A stretch of 64,000 bases of DNA. Source: Chamaecrista fasciculata (taxonomy: Eukaryota > Streptophyta > Magnoliopsida > Fabales > Fabaceae). The stretch is taken from the NCBI GenBank assembly GCA_003254925.1, contig QANZ01030550.1, positions 3,927 to 67,926 of the forward strand. The letters are read 5' to 3'. Position 1 is the first letter of the stretch. Each line of letters begins with the position of its first letter. The notes below the pieces were generated by a model. It was given only the letters and a program-made list of their open reading frames with translations, searched no databases and was not told where the DNA came from. Position numbers and translations under genes: made by a program. Below, in pieces: positions 60,201-64,000 of this stretch.

Positions 60201-61211
60201 GATTCTTGTCATCTTGTAATTAAGTATAGTGACGACATAGTGAATTTCTAATAAATTTGGTAATAATTAAGGAATATCATTATAATTATATTTGTAAAAT
60301 GTTGTGGTCGATTTCTTGAACCACACTAATCATGTTATATGATAACTTCAATGGTTAATGTGGTCCGAAAGTCCGAAACCAAGTTGGCATCCTCCGTAAA
60401 GGTACATTGGGAGTAGAATATATAAATATGTGACACTTTTTGATTTCCCCATTGGGTTTAATTAATTTGTACAAAAGTAAACATTAATGACCAACCATAT
60501 CCAACAGCATGTAATCTTAAAATGATACTGTTGCAACGAAAGTCAATAATTATATGTGTTTTAAAATTGATAAAGTTCGTTGTACTATATAGAAAAACTG
60601 AAAAAGCTATGTATTTTCCACCAAAAGAAAAAGCTATGTATGTATTAAGTGCTTAATTGAATATGCACCACAATTTGGAAGACAGGGTTAATTAGTACGT
60701 TGAGCGGCATTAATTTATGTGTATGAATGGTAGTCATCAAGGAAATTGAATGCTTTCTTCTTGATCGATATTGGATTCCTATGCATGTATTGTATTGTAT
60801 CGTATCGTATCCCTCTCTTCTGATGATGCTCTGTTTCCCAACACATTAGATAAAAGAGACTGCAATTGGCCATAGAAAGGTAAACTATACTTTTTCATGG
60901 TAAACGTAACAAATTAAAGAAACTTAAGAAAAGAGGTAGTCCAAACTCCAAAGCATATATATATAACTGTATACATATAGCTTGAAAAAAGATTATACTT
61001 TTACATCCAGTCATGAGATGGGCTTTTAATTAGCATATACCGTACTACCGGGCTTGTTTGGGGCGGGCTTTGAAAATGTAAGTCAAATCTCGATTCAGGA
61101 TGATGAGCTAGCCCATGTTGTGATTCAGCACAAAAATATATTATTGGACAATGTTGTGATTCAGCACAAAAATATATTATTGGAACCAATAGAAATAAAG
61201 ATGAGTGAATA
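57201..61211. other. AT-rich region without visible gene
   Basis: About 57757-58015 is a diverged copy of the GGGTAAATTACACTT MITE. About 59055-59275 has mirrored ACATGTG..TTAAGACACATGTTA motifs (MITE-like) and an assembly join at 59112. A 38-bp tandem duplication sits at 61116-61190. Otherwise no gene or RNA gene is seen; small open frames such as 59879-60067 have no recognisable family. Confidence 0.4.
61116..61190. repeat. Two-unit tandem repeat
   Basis: TGTTGTGATTCAGCACAAAA followed by ATATATTATTGGA occurs twice in direct succession with almost no difference. It is a recent local duplication. Confidence 0.85.
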
Positions 61212-61673
61212 GGTCAAAACTTCATTTTGGTCCTTGAATTATAGGGTGAATTCTGTTTTGGCCTGCAAACTTTTTTTGTTTCTTTTTAATCTTTAGACTT
61301 CCTCATTTATTTCATTGTTAATTCAAAACATAATTTTGTTTAATTTTTGCTGTTATATTCAAAGTGAACACTTAACATAGACAAATTCGCTCTCATATGT
61401 GTCTTAATAAACGAAGATGGCAAATTTATCTTGAGTTTGCTATTAGACAAAGGAATTTTTTTTTCTTTTTTTAACTCACTTATTATGAAACATATGGGAG
61501 AAAAATCATTTATCTTAATTGTTCATGTCAAACTTAATAGCAATTAAAAACTAAATGAAATCATGTTTTAGACTAACAGTAAAACAAGTCAACACACAAA
61601 AAAGTTTAAAGACCAAAACTAAAGATAAAAACAAAATTGATCCTATAATTGAAAAATCAAAATGAGGGTTTGA
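61212..61673. mobile_element. MITE (GGTCAAAACT type) downstream of the small minus-strand gene
   Basis: Left end GGTCAAAACTTCATTTTGG, right end mirrored ...AATCAAAATGAGGGTTTG. Flanks AGTGAATA lie at 61204-61211 and 61674-61681 (8 bp exact, 8 of 9 if extended). It ends 62 bp beyond the stop codon of the small gene at 61736. Confidence 0.7.
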
Positions 61674-61735
61674 AGTGAATATAATCTAGTGAAGAGATAT
61701 GGAAAGATATAATGAAGATGAGAGTGTAGAGGTAA

Positions 61736-62173
61736 TTAACACCAGCCATTAGGCCACCTATTAGTAGGATCCAATCTGGGAAGCCACCTTCGCTTCTTCA
61801 ATCTAAATCCCAAGGTGATAGTATTAGTCTTGGTCTTTCGGAAAAACCTTAACTTGCTCAAAATTCCTCTGCCACGTGATCTCTTGTTTGTGGATGTGCA
61901 TGTAGTAGTGGTCGCATGGCTAAAATCGTTGCAGTAGTAGTACTCATCATGATGATCGTGATGAGGTGGGAATATCTGTGTGTCACTGATCTCATGGCGA
62001 GTTATTAGAGTGTTGTTGAATCTTGAGTAGTTCTGTTGCAGAGATTCCTTTGGTATATGTCTCGCTAACAGAGGAGTTGCACCTCCCCACTTATTTGTCC
62101 CCAAAAGTGGGCTTTGGGGCCTTCTATACTCCAACAATAATTCTTCTTCTTCTTCTTCTTCTTCCCTCTCCAT
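61736..62173 (-). CDS. Small basic plant protein of unknown function
   Basis: A single-exon frame of 145 aa starts MEREEEEEEEELLLEYRR, where a GAA/GAG repeat (62143-62170) encodes the acidic run. The middle is polar with His/Asp/Tyr-rich PPHHDHHDEYYY. The C-terminal third is strongly basic (NKRSRGRG, LSKLRFFRKTK, RLKKRRW) and ends in WLPRLDPTNRWPNGWC. That Trp/Pro-rich tail looks conserved in style, but I cannot name the family. No signal peptide or membrane segment is present; the basic part could serve nuclear entry. Codon use and GC are higher than in the surroundings, which supports a real gene. A TATATATA run at 62228-62235 lies about 55 bp upstream on the minus strand. Confidence 0.65.
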   Translation of the reverse strand: MEREEEEEEEELLLEYRRPQSPLLGTNKWGGATPLLARHIPKESLQQNYSRFNNTLITRHEISDTQIFPPHHDHHDEYYYCNDFSHATTTTCTSTNKRSRGRGILSKLRFFRKTKTNTITLGFRLKKRRWLPRLDPTNRWPNGWC

Positions 62174-64000
62174 ATTCTTAATTTCTTAAATTATTAGTAC
62201 TTATTATTCACCCTTTCTCTACCTACATATATATATCTTTGCATCCTTCCTTTACCTATTTCTATATTCCCGTATCTATCTTCTTCTGCCACCTGCACTT
62301 TTTTCATGGTGAAAACTTCAAGGACCATTGTGTTCTTCTTCAAAGTTTCGCCCATCAAATTACCATTATGCCTTCTTCAGTAACTAATTAATGAGTAAAT
62401 TTATTTTTTATTCTTTAAATTTGTCTTAAAATTATCAATTTTTTTTTAAAAAAAGATTTTATAAGTATCTTCCATAAGAGATAATTTTATTTGAGATATT
62501 GTCGTACACAAGGGCGGAGCCAGGATTTTTGGTTAGGGGGCCGAAAATTTTTTTTGGNGTAGGCTCATCAAATTACCATAATTAACAAACCTATATATAT
62601 ACCCTCTGACCCTCTCTATGATCAATACTTTTGAAAAGGCAAATGAAAGGGGCTTACTAATTAATTACTTTTAGTATGGAAAAAGGACTACTTTACAAAT
62701 TAAAAGCTCAAATTTTGGCATCTATAAAGGTAAGCACATCTTCGGTTTTAAGCAAAAGCATATATGTGTAGATATCTACACATATAAATCGATCCTCAAC
62801 TGCGATAATGCGTAATAAAGTGTAACCCTAAATTGGGATATGAGTGTATATATATATATATATGTTATGTGCCACTTGAGGGTATCTTTGGGATGAGAAT
62901 TTACTTGAATATGGCAGGGAGAAAAAATGGAGATTTTTTTTTTAAAATCATTTTTGTTTTTTGATGGAGACAAAATTAAAGGGTGATAAAATATCAGCTT
63001 CATCCATGATATTGTCACCTTGTCTTATATTAGGAAAAACACAAATTAAACAAGATTAGATGCCGACTTCAAAGCAAGAAACAAAGTTATTTCCTAGTCG
63101 AAATTGTTCTTGTTTTGTACGATTAATTATTGAATAAGTTGACCCTTCAACGTATCTGTAATTATAATTATATAATCTTGAACAAAAAAAATTTTAGTAC
63201 TGGCGACGTGAATTTCCTTAGCTTTGACTGGCTAAAGCAGTGTGCGATGCACTGAAACAATTAAGGATTTTAATGAATTAACCAAATTAATTAAAAGCAA
63301 AAACACTATATGAAAGAAGGAAAATGGAGATCATGAGGGAATATATTCTGGTGCATGATCTACTCCAGAAAAGGATGGACTAGCGTATGCAAGGGATAGG
63401 AATAAAAAGAAAAGAAACGAGGGAGAAATAAAAACAAATATCATAATATTTCTACAGTTAGTGGCCTAAAAGATATTATTCTTGCAACAACTATATTAAT
63501 TTAATTTTGTATATATATATATGTTTGCTGTTATATTATATTATATATATATATATTTATATGATCATGAAATTGGTCAAAATCACCCTGCTACCATTGC
63601 TTGTTTTCCAGTAGTTGCAGAGTTAATACTTAATTAATAGAGATTAGAGNGCACCCTGGTTCTGCTACCATTGCTTGTTTTCCAGTAGTTGCACCCTGGT
63701 TCTGCTACCATTGCTTGTTTTCCAGTAGTTGCAGAGTTAATTCTTAATTAATAGAGATTAGAGATCAATAAACCTATATATTTTCGTGTCTATTACAATA
63801 ACAGTTATGTGAATGAAGTTTTCGCTCTGTTTCTTTCATTGATACACAATGATCAATTACGATGCACTGTAGATGAACCAGACATATAATTATTATTGTT
63901 GACCTTTCACATATTTAATGTAATCAAATATTAGATTTTCATGTTCAGTAAAGGCAGCTTGTCCATTAGAGGAAATTAAAAGATCAACTATATAATTTGA
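62174..64000. other. AT-rich right end with assembly joins
   Basis: No gene is seen. 62512-62575 carries a common plant repeat end (GGGCGGAGCCAGGATTTTTGG) cut by the N at 62558. Sequences on both sides of the N at 63650 are duplicated (next feature). Several (AT)n runs are present, for example 63509-63522 and 63540-63556. Confidence 0.4.
63588..63764. repeat. Direct duplication around an assembly join
   Basis: CTGCTACCATTGCTTGTTTT with CAGTAGTTGC appears three times (about 63589, 63664, 63703), and the phrase AATTAATAGAGATTAGAG occurs both just before the N at 63650 and at 63744-63761. This fits two contig ends that overlap but were joined with an N instead of merged. Confidence 0.8.

Overview
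This is a eudicot plant nuclear window: AT-rich intergenic DNA, spliced genes with GT-AG introns, plant-type gene families, and a dense load of MITEs, Mutator-like, hAT and Helitron pieces and copia LTRs. Single Ns at 33062, 43000, 57200, 59112, 62558 and 63650 mark assembly joins. I read everything by eye; no search was run.

Left part (0-16.5 kb) is a conserved gene block. A Mutator-like element with long inverted arms (571-1773) sits directly upstream of a GH17 beta-1,3-glucanase with a C-terminal X8 domain (+, 1959-7631, 4 exons, 449 aa). An ENTH-domain protein follows (+, 9527-12004, 4 exons, 272 aa). A complete 377-aa actin gene converges on it (-, 12337-15341, plus a leader exon ending at 16320). 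The introns and spacers are full of short inverted-repeat elements, many with exact 8-10 bp target-site duplications (TSDs).

Middle part (17.6-31 kb) holds the minus-strand 3' end of a Helitron with a remnant of its helicase and a nested hAT-like MITE, then three tandem F-box genes of the F-box-associated type (18768-20028, 24294-25523, 27208-28453). All three have a 457-nt first exon in design and the same phase-1 intron. Only the third reads intact; the first has a one-base frameshift in a homopolymer and the second an in-frame stop 40 codons before the family's normal end. A 2-kb solo copia LTR separates the first two.

From 31 to 40 kb there is a Pack-MULE-like inverted-repeat element carrying one exon-like piece of a MATE transporter, a possible retroposed fragment, and a decayed Helitron helicase. 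A complete chalcone isomerase gene (+, 40587-45496, 4 exons, 236 aa) follows, with MITEs in introns 1 and 2 and one whose TSD contains the stop codon.

From 46 to 57 kb is a nest of retroelement fossils: a Gypsy-type LTR and leader holding a solo copia LTR, a minus-strand copia gag region split by another solo LTR, and a plus-strand copia 5' part lying head-to-head with it. The rest (57.2-64 kb) is AT-rich, with one small unrecognised gene (61736-62173, minus). Apart from chalcone isomerase (flavonoid pathway) the genes are housekeeping or cell-wall functions with no shared pathway, and I found no convincing new molecular system; the most interesting signals are the transposon/gene relationships.
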